From JBFHRE01 sp041746105 (GTDB taxonomy: Bacteria > Actinomycetota > Acidimicrobiia > Spongiisociales > ZC4RG35), in contig JBGTHP010000010.1 of assembly GCA_041746105.1 (NCBI GenBank), positions 11,641 through 75,640 of the forward strand: a stretch of 64,000 nt of DNA, in the 5' to 3' direction. This document shows, piece by piece, positions 33,491 through 42,253 of this stretch (within the stretch, counting starts at the first letter, position 1; each line of letters begins with the position of its first letter). A model generated the notes under the pieces. It was given only the letters and a program-made list of their open reading frames with translations. It did not search any database and had not been told where the DNA came from. The translations under genes were made by a program, and so were the position numbers.

Positions 33491-36214
33491 ATGACGGGAT
33501 CTTCGCGCTGGGACCGATGGATGCGTTGGCTTGCCGCCCCATGGCGGGACGTTCTCCTGACGGCGGCGTTGATCGCTTCTGCCTCCACACCAAGCTTCAT
33601 GGCCGCCGCCGGTACCGCCTGGACCGGGGCTGCGGGCGACAGAGTCACAGAACAATTGGTTGCGAAACTGTCCGCTTCCGAAGCCGGTCTCGTCATCAAA
33701 TCCAGTGCCCTGTTCGCGAACGACGCTTTTTTGGCAGCAGACCGGGCGATCACCACCGCCTTGGCCGATATACCGGGCCTGGACAGACCTACACCGAGCA
33801 TCTACACCTTCAGGGGCGTATTGGTTCACGATGGGGCAACGGTTCCGATCTCGGTGCGCGCCCTGGCCCGCCCCGGGGCCGTGGAAGCCCTAGATCGTAC
33901 GAGCGGCGCCGGGGCAGATGGAGTCTGGATCAGCGATTGGCTCGCAGAACGTGCAGGCATCGGTGAAGGCGCCATGATTTCCTTCGAGGCCGGAGCCGAA
34001 CCCGAACAGGCGGGCGCCGATGTCGTCCCCGGTCGTGGGAACGGAGTCGAACTCACGGTTGCCGGTGTCTACTCCAGGCTGTGGAACGAGGACAACACCC
34101 GCCAAGAGGGGTACTGGCGTGAGGTTGCACCGGATCTCCTTCCAACCTTTGTCGGTCCCTTCAATGAGCCCAGTTTCGAGCTGCTGGTAATGAGCCCGGA
34201 GCTTCTGCTGTCATCGGGCCTTGTCGGTGAGGTGCGCTGGGATGCCCCTCTGGCCAAGTCTCCGGTGACCTTCAACGGCTTGTCCGATCTGGTCTCGAGA
34301 TATCGGAGTATCGAATCGGCCATCGTGCGAGGAGCCTCCGTGGCCCCAGAGCTGCGCCAACTCTCCCCCCATCGGCCCCCGGCCAGTGTTGTCGTGACCC
34401 GGGCAACCGAGACGCTGGTGGAGGCCAACAGTGCCAAGCTCGGTTTGAGAGGGCCTCTTGAGACGACCCGCGCTGCAGGGATCGGACTCGGCCTGGTCCT
34501 GGCGGTTGCGACCGGAAGTTTTTTCGTGCGGCGCCGTTACCTGGAGTTTCGGCTCCTCGGCGCCGAAGGGGAGCGGTGGTTGATCATGAGCCTTCGCGCT
34601 GCCGGGCAGCTCGCGCCCCATCATCTGATCGGTGCCCCGGTCGGTTCGGCCCTTGGTGTGTTCGCCGCCTCCCAATGGGGGCCGGCATTGGAATACGACC
34701 TCGAGGGGATCGACTTTGGCGTCATTGGCCGTCTGGCGCTACTCGGCCTGACGGTCATGGCACTGAGCGTTGGTCTGTCCGGCCAGAGGGCAGCTGAAGG
34801 ACGCTCCCGGGTTTCATCTCCGCGAAATGTGCTCGCCGCCTCCGGGGCCGTCTTGACCCTGGCATCTGCTTTTGTCTGGCTCCAGACTCGACGACCAACC
34901 TCCACCCGCCCCACCACGATCGATCTAGAGGTATTAGTTCTGCCATGGCTGATCATCGCTGCTGTGGCCGTGTCGGTGTTGTTGCTCATCGACGTGGTTG
35001 CCGCGCGTGCGCGGCTCCGGGAATCTCGTCTCCGGCCGGCCACGTTCCTTGCATTGAGGCGGTTGTTGACGCCAGAAAGTGGCAGCCGAATAATCATTCT
35101 GGCGATGAGCCTGGGACTGGGATCGTTGTTGTTCACCGTATCCATCGTCGCCAGCCTCGATCACCTCGTCGATCTGAAACTGGCAACAGAGATCGGTGGC
35201 TCAACTCAGGTGGATCTTCTGGGTATCCCCCCTCCCGGTTTGCCGCCGCCACCGGACAGCACATACGTCTATGTCCAGGACACGCGAACCCGGCCGGGTG
35301 ACGCGCAGGTGAGAGTGGTGGCAGTCGATCCAACGACCCTTGCCGCCGGTGTTGAGTGGCCAGAGGGTTTCGGACTGCCGATCGAAGAACTGACCGCGCT
35401 TCTCGAGCAGAACCTCGGAAACGAGTTGGCGGCCGTTGCCATCGATGGCCAGGCCCTGCCGGAAGAGGGTGCCTTTGGGTCCTCACAGACCTTCCCATAC
35501 CGGCTTGTCGGGCGGAGCGCTTCCCTCACGCTGGCGTCGGAGTCACGACCGACCCTCATGGTTTCGGCGATCCAACTCGATCGGCTTGCCGCCAGCCTCG
35601 CGGCTCAGGCCTTGGGACTGGAACCAGATGACCCCGACCTGTCATCGTTGAGGCCACCGACGAGCACGTTCAGGCGACGGTTGGTCTCACAACTCCCGCC
35701 GGACGCTCTCGCCGGTCATCTCGAGGAGCTTGGTTTGCGGGAACGTTCTGTCGTGACGCTCGGGTCGAGGCTGTCCGACCCGGACATACTGATCCCTCGC
35801 TTCGCTTTCGGGTACATGAGACTTCTGTCCTGGGTGGCGATGGTGGCGTCGCTCGTGGCCCTATTCGTCTACCGATCTGCTCAAGCCGATCGGAGAGCCG
35901 TGTCATTGGTCATGCTCCTCCGGATGGGGATGACCAAGAGGGCCGCCATTCGATCGGCCCGCCTTGAAATGGTTGGTCTGGTTCTGCTCTCCGGTGCGAT
36001 CGGTGGATCGGTGGCGCCATGGGTGACCGCTCACCTCCTCGCTCGATTCGACCCCGTCCCATCGCTGCCTCCGGCCGGTCGGGTTCTAGTTCCAGTCGTC
36101 CAGATCGGGCTTGGTGCCGGGTTGGGTTTGGTCGCTGTGGCGATTTTGGCCGGTCTGATCGAGGCAAGATCGGCGGCGCGAAGCCCAGTGGAGGTGCAGC
36201 GTGGAATCGTCTGA
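33491..36214 (+). CDS. FtsX/MacB-type ABC transporter permease
   Basis: A 907-residue permease of the FtsX/LolC type with an N-terminal helix (DVLLTAALIASASTPSFMAAAG), an outer domain to about 320, a group of helices in the middle (AAGIGLGLVLAVATGSFFV to LIIAAVAVSVLLLIDVV), a second outer domain (about 560-760) and a C-terminal FtsX-like helix set (SWVAMVASLVALFVY, VGLVLLSGAIGGSVAPWV, VQIGLGAGLGLVAVAILAG). Its end overlaps the first ATPase gene by 14 bases. Such permeases act mechanically with their ATPase on substrates outside the membrane: lipoproteins, cell-wall enzymes or peptides. Confidence 0.82.
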   Translation: MTGSSRWDRWMRWLAAPWRDVLLTAALIASASTPSFMAAAGTAWTGAAGDRVTEQLVAKLSASEAGLVIKSSALFANDAFLAADRAITTALADIPGLDRPTPSIYTFRGVLVHDGATVPISVRALARPGAVEALDRTSGAGADGVWISDWLAERAGIGEGAMISFEAGAEPEQAGADVVPGRGNGVELTVAGVYSRLWNEDNTRQEGYWREVAPDLLPTFVGPFNEPSFELLVMSPELLLSSGLVGEVRWDAPLAKSPVTFNGLSDLVSRYRSIESAIVRGASVAPELRQLSPHRPPASVVVTRATETLVEANSAKLGLRGPLETTRAAGIGLGLVLAVATGSFFVRRRYLEFRLLGAEGERWLIMSLRAAGQLAPHHLIGAPVGSALGVFAASQWGPALEYDLEGIDFGVIGRLALLGLTVMALSVGLSGQRAAEGRSRVSSPRNVLAASGAVLTLASAFVWLQTRRPTSTRPTTIDLEVLVLPWLIIAAVAVSVLLLIDVVAARARLRESRLRPATFLALRRLLTPESGSRIIILAMSLGLGSLLFTVSIVASLDHLVDLKLATEIGGSTQVDLLGIPPPGLPPPPDSTYVYVQDTRTRPGDAQVRVVAVDPTTLAAGVEWPEGFGLPIEELTALLEQNLGNELAAVAIDGQALPEEGAFGSSQTFPYRLVGRSASLTLASESRPTLMVSAIQLDRLAASLAAQALGLEPDDPDLSSLRPPTSTFRRRLVSQLPPDALAGHLEELGLRERSVVTLGSRLSDPDILIPRFAFGYMRLLSWVAMVASLVALFVYRSAQADRRAVSLVMLLRMGMTKRAAIRSARLEMVGLVLLSGAIGGSVAPWVTAHLLARFDPVPSLPPAGRVLVPVVQIGLGAGLGLVAVAILAGLIEARSAARSPVEVQRGIV

Positions 36215-37013
36215 CCCGGTCGTGATCTGCAGTCATCTGGTCAAGATCTACGATTCCGCCGTCGGGCGGGTCCAGGCAGTACGAGGTGTCGACCTCGAGC
36301 TTGAAAGAGGGAAAGCCACCGCCGTCATCGGTCCCTCTGGCAGCGGTAAATCGTCGCTGCTCAGAATGATCGCGGGACTCGAAAGACCCACTGCCGGAAC
36401 TGCCCTCGTCACCGGCGTCGATCTCCATCGCCTACGACCAGGCCGCCGAGCCAAGGCGAGAGCCGAACTACTCACACATGTCTATCAGCGACCATCCGAC
36501 AACCTGATCGCGCATCTCACCGTTCGCCAGCAGTTGGACCGTGTGGGTCGAGGGCCACGCGGTCTGACGGCCGACGACGCAATGAGGCTGATGGGACTTG
36601 GCGATCGAGCAGGACATATGCCGTCGGAACTGTCGGGGGGCGAACAACAACGCCTGGCATTCGCCCGAGCCGGAGTCGCCGGACACGCTCTCATCATCGC
36701 CGATGAGCCAACCTCCCAGCTCGACTCCGAGAACGTTCAGGCCGTTCTCGATGTCGTGTTCCTGTTGATCGAGCGAGGGGCGTCTGTTTTGCTCGCCACC
36801 CACGACGCCAGGATCCTTACCGCGGTGGATCAGGTGGTGACGCTGCGCGACGGCGCAGTGGCAACCATCACCGCCGCCGGTTCGGAACTAGCCGTGATCG
36901 ACAGTTCCGGTCGTCTTCAACTCGCCCCGAATGTCCTGGATTCGTTCCCCGACCGGCGGGCCAAGGTCACGTGGGACGAGGACCAAGAGCGCCTGACTCT
37001 GGATCCGCCATGA
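36201..37013 (+). CDS. ABC transporter ATP-binding protein (LolD/MacB-like)
   Basis: A 270-residue ATPase: Walker A IGPSGSGKSSL (about 42), Q-loop at VYQRPSDNL, signature LSGGEQQRLAFARA (about 142), Walker B ALIIADEPTSQLD and switch region LLATHDARIL. The last ~45 residues form an extra C-terminal tail. GTG 36201 overlaps the permease gene, and the stop overlaps the next ATPase start by four bases. It should drive the FtsX-type permease. Confidence 0.9.
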   Translation: MESSDPVVICSHLVKIYDSAVGRVQAVRGVDLELERGKATAVIGPSGSGKSSLLRMIAGLERPTAGTALVTGVDLHRLRPGRRAKARAELLTHVYQRPSDNLIAHLTVRQQLDRVGRGPRGLTADDAMRLMGLGDRAGHMPSELSGGEQQRLAFARAGVAGHALIIADEPTSQLDSENVQAVLDVVFLLIERGASVLLATHDARILTAVDQVVTLRDGAVATITAAGSELAVIDSSGRLQLAPNVLDSFPDRRAKVTWDEDQERLTLDPP

Positions 37014-37639
37014 CTCCCGTGATCCAGATGCAGGGAGTGAGCAAGAGTTATCACACGAAGGCGGGAACCGTGGTGGCTGCCGCGGACTTGAGCCTGGTCT
37101 TGGAGCCTGGCCAGATCACCGGGGTGATGGGGCCGTCCGGGTCGGGCAAGACGACCTTGCTCAATCTGATCGTCGGTTGGGAGAAACCAGATCACGGCAA
37201 GATCAATCGGGAATCGTCCGTCAAAGACGACTGGAGTGGGGTCACGGTCATCCCCCAGGGGATCGGTCTCCTTGATGAACTCGACGTTGCCGGCAACATC
37301 GTTTTTCCATCCTTGGTCACCGCCGGTTTGGTGGCGCGGGTGCCGGATCCGGCTCCGGCCCTGGGTCTTACCGCACTTCTCGGGCGCAAGGTCGGCGAGC
37401 TGTCTCTGGGCGAACAGCAGAGAGTGGCTGTCGCGAGAGCCGTCTCGTACCGGACGCGGCTCATCGTCGCCGATGAACCCACCGCACATCAGGACGAAGG
37501 GAACGTGCGTGCAATTTGTGGTGTGATTGTCGGGGCCGCCTCCGATGGAGCGGCGGTTCTGGTCACGAGCCACGACGACCGGGTACTCGAATTCTGCCAC
37601 CAGGTGATACACATGACCGACGGTCGCTTTCTTGGCTGA
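37010..37639 (+). CDS. second ABC transporter ATP-binding protein
   Basis: A 209-residue ATPase of the same class: Walker A MGPSGSGKTTLLNLIVG (about 39), a Q-loop region VTVIPQGIGLLDEL, signature LSLGEQQRVAVARA (Leu in place of the second Gly), Walker B RLIVADEPTAHQD and switch SHDDRVLEF. Two distinct ATPases for one large permease suggest an asymmetric ATPase pair. ATG 37010 overlaps the previous stop (ATGA). Confidence 0.88.
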   Translation: MTPVIQMQGVSKSYHTKAGTVVAAADLSLVLEPGQITGVMGPSGSGKTTLLNLIVGWEKPDHGKINRESSVKDDWSGVTVIPQGIGLLDELDVAGNIVFPSLVTAGLVARVPDPAPALGLTALLGRKVGELSLGEQQRVAVARAVSYRTRLIVADEPTAHQDEGNVRAICGVIVGAASDGAAVLVTSHDDRVLEFCHQVIHMTDGRFLG

Positions 37640-37656
37640 GGCGGCCGCCTGACCTG

Positions 37657-38478
37657 TCAGAAACCCGGAATGTCCTGTTCGATGGCCAATCGGCACGTGG
37701 CTTCGAGTTGGTCCAACTCCGTTTCGTCCCCCGGCACTGTCACAGTTCCCACCGTGGGAGTGGTAATACCCCAGTCGATCAGGGCGGCTTTGAGGTTGGT
37801 TGCCACGACGGTGGCTCCCTCTGCTTCGGTTTCTGGCAGAACCAACAACAAGTGGTGCTGTGAATCTGCAAAATGGACGAGGTGGTCAGATTCCCTGGCC
37901 GCCTCGCTCAACCGCATTCCGAGGGATCGGAGAGACTGCGCCTTGGCCCTGGCCGTTCCCGGCGGTTCAACGAAAGAGGCGTTGACCACAGAGAAGACCC
38001 CGGCGTAACGGGCCGACCGTCTACGTTCTCGTTCGATCGCCGACAGGAAGGATCTGGCGTTGCCGAGACCCGTTGCGTCGTCGAGCTCGTCGAACAGAAC
38101 AAGGCGGTTGAGTGACGTCTTCACAACGTCGGCTGCCCACCCACCGACGACCCCAAAGGTGATGAAACCGATCAGTCGGGTCGTCAACAGCCCGGATAGT
38201 GGTGCCCAGCCGACCAGTCCGATGGCGCTGCGGCGGAGGAGAAGATACCCGCCGGCGGCCAATCCGGCCGTGACGGTCCCGCCCTTGAGCCCGAAACCCA
38301 GCGCTGCGACGAAGATCGGGGCGAAGGCGGCGGTGGCCACGATCTCCACCGGATCGACGCCGCGCAGCCCCATGCTGCCTACCACCAATCCGATGATGGC
38401 CAGCCCCGCAGCCATGATGGTTCGTTGGGCGGCGGCCTGAGAGCGCCGGGGGCGAGTGTGATCACTGACAGATGGCAT
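37657..38478 (-). CDS. membrane protein with degenerate GGDEF domain
   Basis: A 273-residue protein with four to five N-terminal helices (residues 20-125) and a C-terminal region that starts like a GGDEF domain (DDATGLGNARSFLSAIERERRR, matching DxLTGLxNRRxF) but has FADSQHHLLLVLP where the catalytic GGDEF loop should be. It therefore cannot be a normal diguanylate cyclase; it may sense or bind a nucleotide. TACACT lies seven bases before ATG 38478, a leaderless arrangement. It is convergent with the second ATPase gene and divergent from the gene at 38529. Confidence 0.7.
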   Translation of the reverse strand: MPSVSDHTRPRRSQAAAQRTIMAAGLAIIGLVVGSMGLRGVDPVEIVATAAFAPIFVAALGFGLKGGTVTAGLAAGGYLLLRRSAIGLVGWAPLSGLLTTRLIGFITFGVVGGWAADVVKTSLNRLVLFDELDDATGLGNARSFLSAIERERRRSARYAGVFSVVNASFVEPPGTARAKAQSLRSLGMRLSEAARESDHLVHFADSQHHLLLVLPETEAEGATVVATNLKAALIDWGITTPTVGTVTVPGDETELDQLEATCRLAIEQDIPGF

Positions 38479-38485
38479 CGCCGGG

Positions 38486-38491
38486 AGTGTA
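38486..38491 (-). promoter_or_regulatory. -10 element of a leaderless transcript (degenerate GGDEF gene)
   Basis: On the minus strand TACACT lies seven bases before ATG 38478. Confidence 0.5.
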
Positions 38492-38493
38492 CG

Positions 38494-38523
38494 TTGACAT
38501 CGATCCGGCGCTGCGACAGACTC
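38494..38523 (+). promoter_or_regulatory. promoter of the 38529 gene
   Basis: TTGACA (38494-38499) is a perfect -35 box and CAGACT (38518-38523) stands 18 bases further; GTG 38529 follows five bases later. This argues for GTG 38529 and against ATG 38472, which lies upstream of the promoter. It overlaps the divergent promoter of the GGDEF-like gene. Confidence 0.5.
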
Positions 38524-38528
38524 GGTCT

Positions 38529-38981
38529 GTGAGCGCGACCACCCGCCTGGCTGTTGCCAGAATCTTGTTGATAGGGGTGTTTCTTCTTCCGATCGGATCT
38601 TCGTCGCTGCGCGGGCTGACTCACGTGCTCACCTGTCGCGAAAGGGTGGCCGCCCCGTTCCAGGTGATATTGCTCAATGGAGAGGCGGTGGTCTCGTCCG
38701 CCCAGCAGATCGAACCCGGCGCCGATGGAGGTTTGTGTGGTGGATTGACCGTTGAAGTGAGCGCCGCCGCCTTGAGCGATGGACAGGTGGAAGTGGTTGT
38801 GCCGATCTCCAACGGAACTGATTCGGACTGGTTCGGTTCGGTCGAACTCGATGTCGCCGGAGTCCGTTTTCCTGTCGACCTGGGGCGGGTGAACGCCGGT
38901 GAGACCCGGCGTCAGCGACTGGAACTCAACCTTCCGGAAGGAACCACGGAGTTCTCCGGGGTTCTGATGATCGGGCCTTGA
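38529..38981 (+). CDS. hypothetical exported protein
   Basis: A 150-residue protein with an N-terminal signal-anchor (TTRLAVARILLIGVFLLPIGSS) and an outer beta-rich domain with two Cys (LTCRERV and GLCGGLTV), probably one disulfide, ending with FPVDLGRVNAGETRRQRLEL. The family is unknown. The start GTG 38529 is set by the promoter; a longer frame from ATG 38472 would overlap the divergent gene. It lies 34 bp before holA, but holA has its own promoter. Confidence 0.6.
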   Translation: MSATTRLAVARILLIGVFLLPIGSSSLRGLTHVLTCRERVAAPFQVILLNGEAVVSSAQQIEPGADGGLCGGLTVEVSAAALSDGQVEVVVPISNGTDSDWFGSVELDVAGVRFPVDLGRVNAGETRRQRLELNLPEGTTEFSGVLMIGP

Positions 38982-39008
38982 CGCGGGCTCGGTTGCGACC
39001 GCTAGCGT
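38978..39008 (+). promoter_or_regulatory. promoter of holA, leaderless type
   Basis: TTGACG (38978-38983) and TAGCGT (39003-39008) are separated by 19 bases; ATG 39016 follows seven bases after the -10 box. The -35 box overlaps the stop of the previous gene. Confidence 0.5.
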
Positions 39009-39015
39009 CCAGCCG

Positions 39016-40008
39016 ATGAGCGCCATCCTCCATGTCTCCGGACCCGCAGGGGCCGGACCGGGCGAACGGTCTCGAATGTTGGAGACGGCATCATCGTTCC
39101 TCGAGGAACAGGGGATCGCCCACCCCGACGTGGTGAGAGTTGATGTCCCGGCGCGTGGGGCGGGAGAGGAGGGCGACGGCGCCCTCAGGGCCGAGCTGGA
39201 TTCGGTGGTCCCGATCTTGCAGTCAGGGTCGTTGTTCGGGGGCAAACAAGGGCTCCAACTGGTGGATGCCCAAAGGCTCCGAGTCGGCGAGGCGGAGGTC
39301 ATCGCTGGTCTGCTGGCCACCATTGACCCTGAGGCGGTAGCCGTGGTGTTCGTGACGGAAGGGGCGCTGCCGAAGTCGCTTGCGACAGTCGTGAAGAGTT
39401 CAGGGTCGTCACGAAGGATCGACAAGCTGTGGGAGCGCGACGCCACCACTTGGCTTCACGATCAAATCCATGAGCGGGGACTCAGCCTCGACGGGGGAGC
39501 GGCTTCTGCGTTGATCCAGCGATTTGGGGCCGACGTCGCCTCGCTCGGCCAAGCGCTCGATCAGCTGGCCGAGGTACCGGGAAAGATCAAAGCCGAAGAT
39601 GTGCTTGACCGTTTCCGAAACCGGCCCAACGAGCCCATTTTCCACTACACCGACGCAATTACCAAGGGTGACACGGCCGAGGCTCTGCGGCGCCTCGGCG
39701 ATCTCCTCACACATCTCCCGGCGTTGGTGATACTCGGATCGTTGGAGGCCGAGGTGAGGAGAAGAGCCCTCGCGTTGACGGCCACCGATCAGGCCGATCT
39801 GGCCAAACTCGCCGGTGCCACCAGTCGGGACAAATGGGTCGCCAGGGTCTGGCGGCAGCGGGGCCGGCTCAAGGACTCGTCGCTACGGCGCGCCGTCGAC
39901 GCCTTGGTGAGGGCGGATCGGGTACTCAAGTCGGCTCCCGAGGAGATGCATCAGGTGACCATGGAACGGCTCACCGTGGCGATGTGCCGTTGGTTGTCCG
40001 GCCGCTAG
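39016..40008 (+). CDS. holA: DNA polymerase III delta subunit
   Basis: A 330-residue HolA: AAA+-like domain with VVFVTEGALPKSLATVVK and the LFGGKQGLQLVDAQRL region at 76-91, then the C-terminal helical collar with FHYTDAITKGDTAEALRRLGDLL. It is part of the clamp loader that places the sliding clamp on DNA. No intact Walker A is present, as expected for delta. It is tail-to-tail with rpsT. Confidence 0.9.
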   Translation: MSAILHVSGPAGAGPGERSRMLETASSFLEEQGIAHPDVVRVDVPARGAGEEGDGALRAELDSVVPILQSGSLFGGKQGLQLVDAQRLRVGEAEVIAGLLATIDPEAVAVVFVTEGALPKSLATVVKSSGSSRRIDKLWERDATTWLHDQIHERGLSLDGGAASALIQRFGADVASLGQALDQLAEVPGKIKAEDVLDRFRNRPNEPIFHYTDAITKGDTAEALRRLGDLLTHLPALVILGSLEAEVRRRALALTATDQADLAKLAGATSRDKWVARVWRQRGRLKDSSLRRAVDALVRADRVLKSAPEEMHQVTMERLTVAMCRWLSGR

Positions 40009-40024
40009 GCGCCGTTGTTCGCCG

Positions 40025-40279
40025 TTATTGGGCGAGCTTTTTGGCGAGTCGGCTCTTGCGGCGAGCGGCGGTCTTCTTCGAGAGCACACCTTTGGAGGCG
40101 GCGCTGTCGATGCGCTTCTGCGCCAGACGGTAGAGCTCGGCGGCCTCGTCGGCGCCGCCGTCGATGGCGGCATGTGTCTTCTTGATCCGGGTCTTGAGCT
40201 CTGAACGAACCGCTTTGTTGCGGTCGTTGCGCTTTTCGTTCTGTCGGTTGCGCTTGATCTGAGATTTGATGTTGGCCAT
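40025..40279 (-). CDS. rpsT: 30S ribosomal protein S20
   Basis: An 84-residue, Lys/Arg-rich S20: MANIKSQIKRNRQNEKRND at the N-terminus and SKKTAARRKSRLAKKL at the C-terminus. It binds 16S rRNA. AGG lies eight bases before the ATG. The pairing of rpsT with holA tail-to-tail is common in actinobacteria. Confidence 0.97.
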   Translation of the reverse strand: MANIKSQIKRNRQNEKRNDRNKAVRSELKTRIKKTHAAIDGGADEAAELYRLAQKRIDSAASKGVLSKKTAARRKSRLAKKLAQ

Positions 40280-40416
40280 CGTCTACCTGCTGTCGACTGA
40301 AGATGTATTGATTCGCACGGCGATCTTGGGTTCTCCGTGGCTTCCCGTCGGTTTCGACGCGTATGGACGACTGCCGAATCTGGGACGAGGCAAATCTAGC
40401 ACTGCATCACACCCGG

Positions 40417-40422
40417 TACAAT
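40417..40422 (+). promoter_or_regulatory. -10 element upstream of lepA
   Basis: TACAAT ends 27 bases before GTG 40450. It lies inside the longer open frame from 40363, which speaks against a start there. Confidence 0.4.
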
Positions 40423-40449
40423 CCCGACGTCCCTCTACCCCTGGTGCCT

Positions 40450-42252
40450 GTGACCTCGCAATCGCGCATCCGCAACTTCAGCATCATCGCTCACATCGAT
40501 CACGGTAAGTCGACCCTGGCCGATCGCCTGTTGGAACGCACGGGCGCCATCACCGAGCGGGAGATGCGCGAGCAGGTGCTCGACACGATGGATATCGAGC
40601 GCGAACGGGGAATCACCATCAAGGCGAACAACGTTCGCTTGAAATACACCGCGGCCGACGGCGAGGTCTATGCCCTCAACTTGATCGACACACCAGGCCA
40701 CGTCGATTTTTCCTATGAGGTCTCGCGTTCTCTCGCTGCTTGCGAAGGTGCGCTCCTACTCGCCGACGCCGCACAGGGCGTCCAGGCACAAACCCTGGCC
40801 AATGCCTACATGGCGATAGAGGCGGGTCTGGAGGTGATTCCCGCGCTCAACAAGATCGATCTTCTCGCCGCCGACCCTGAGCGGGTGGCGCAGGAATTGG
40901 TCGGGATTCTCGGCGGTAATCCAGAAGATGTGATTCGGTTGTCGGCCAAGACCGGGGCCGGCGTCGACGAACTCTTCGAACGTTTGGTGAAAGAGGTTCC
41001 GCCACCTAGTGGCGACCCGCAGGCGCCGCTACGTGCACTGGTTTTCGACTCATACTTCGACGCCTACCGCGGAGTGGTGTGTTATGTCCGCATCGTCGAT
41101 GGGCGGATTTCGACCGGTGAGCGGCTCCGCTTCATGGCGACCGGTGAGGAGCACAACGCCAACGAAGTCGGGTTCCTGACGCCGAGTGCCCAACCGGTGA
41201 AGAGCATGGGACCGGGCGAGGTCGGATATCTGATCACCGGCGTCAAAGAGATCGACCGGATCAAGGTCGGCGACACCGTCACGGCCGCCTCCTACTCGGC
41301 GACAGAGGCCTTGCCTGGTTATGACGAACCCAAACCGATGGTGTTTTCCGGGATGTTCCCAACTGACGGCGACGACTTCGAGAGATTGCGAGAGGCACTC
41401 GACAAACTCCGACTCAACGACTCGTCGCTCCAGTACGAGCCTGAGAGCTCGCGTGCCCTCGGTTTTGGGTTCCGTTGCGGCTTTCTCGGTCTCCTTCACA
41501 TGGAGATCATTCGAGAACGGCTCGAACGTGAATACAACCTCGATCTGGTCGCGACATCGCCGTCCGTGGCCTACCGGGTTGTGGGTTCCGATGGCGCCGC
41601 GTTCGAGATCCATTCCCCCCAGGACCTGCCCAACCCCGGATCACTGGCGAGGGTGGAAGAGCCGTATATGCGGGTGATGATCATCTCTCCTTCCGAATAC
41701 ATCGGGGCGATCATGGAGCTGGTCACCGTGGCGCGAGGCGAGATGGTCAACATGAGCTACCTGTCACCGGAACGAGTCGAAATCATCTACAAGATGCCGC
41801 TGGCCGAGGTCGTTTTTGGCTTTTTCGACAATCTCAAATCGAGAACCCGTGGTTATGCATCCCTCGATTACGAGATGGCGGGATACCGGGAGTCCGACCT
41901 CGTCAAGGTCGACATTCTTCTCAACGAGGTTCCGGTGGATGCGTTCAGCGCAGTTGTCCACCGAGACAAGGCTTACGAGTACGGAAAAAAACTCGTGGAC
42001 AAGCTGCAGGAATTGATTCCACGTCAGTTGTTCGACGTTCCGATCCAAGCCGCCATCGGATCGCGCATCATCGCCAGAGAGACGGTGAGAGCCAGACGCA
42101 AGGACGTTCTCGCCAAGTGCTACGGAGGAGACATCACCCGGAAGAAGAAACTTCTCGAAAAGCAGAAGGAAGGAAAGAAGCGGATGAAGATGGTCGGTTC
42201 GGTCGAAGTGCCATCCGATGCCTTCGTGGCCGCTTTGCGCGTAGACGACTGA
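40450..42252 (+). CDS. lepA: elongation factor 4 (LepA)
   Basis: A 600-residue translational GTPase. G1 is AHIDHGKSTL, G2 region ERERGITIKA, G3 DTPGHVDF, G4 NKID; domains II, III and V follow and the LepA-specific C-terminus ends with KKKLLEKQKEGKKRMK. It back-translocates ribosomes. GTG 40450 gives the usual TSQSRIRNFSIIAHIDHGK start; GTG 40444 is an alternative. It overlaps nothing but is followed by hemW after one base. Confidence 0.95.
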   Translation: MTSQSRIRNFSIIAHIDHGKSTLADRLLERTGAITEREMREQVLDTMDIERERGITIKANNVRLKYTAADGEVYALNLIDTPGHVDFSYEVSRSLAACEGALLLADAAQGVQAQTLANAYMAIEAGLEVIPALNKIDLLAADPERVAQELVGILGGNPEDVIRLSAKTGAGVDELFERLVKEVPPPSGDPQAPLRALVFDSYFDAYRGVVCYVRIVDGRISTGERLRFMATGEEHNANEVGFLTPSAQPVKSMGPGEVGYLITGVKEIDRIKVGDTVTAASYSATEALPGYDEPKPMVFSGMFPTDGDDFERLREALDKLRLNDSSLQYEPESSRALGFGFRCGFLGLLHMEIIRERLEREYNLDLVATSPSVAYRVVGSDGAAFEIHSPQDLPNPGSLARVEEPYMRVMIISPSEYIGAIMELVTVARGEMVNMSYLSPERVEIIYKMPLAEVVFGFFDNLKSRTRGYASLDYEMAGYRESDLVKVDILLNEVPVDAFSAVVHRDKAYEYGKKLVDKLQELIPRQLFDVPIQAAIGSRIIARETVRARRKDVLAKCYGGDITRKKKLLEKQKEGKKRMKMVGSVEVPSDAFVAALRVDD

Positions 42253-42253
42253 A

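Noticed and set aside
38379..39449. A 356-codon minus-strand open frame
   Set aside because: It runs antisense through the 38529 gene and holA, is rich in Ser/Arg/Pro, and has no start signal or family resemblance.
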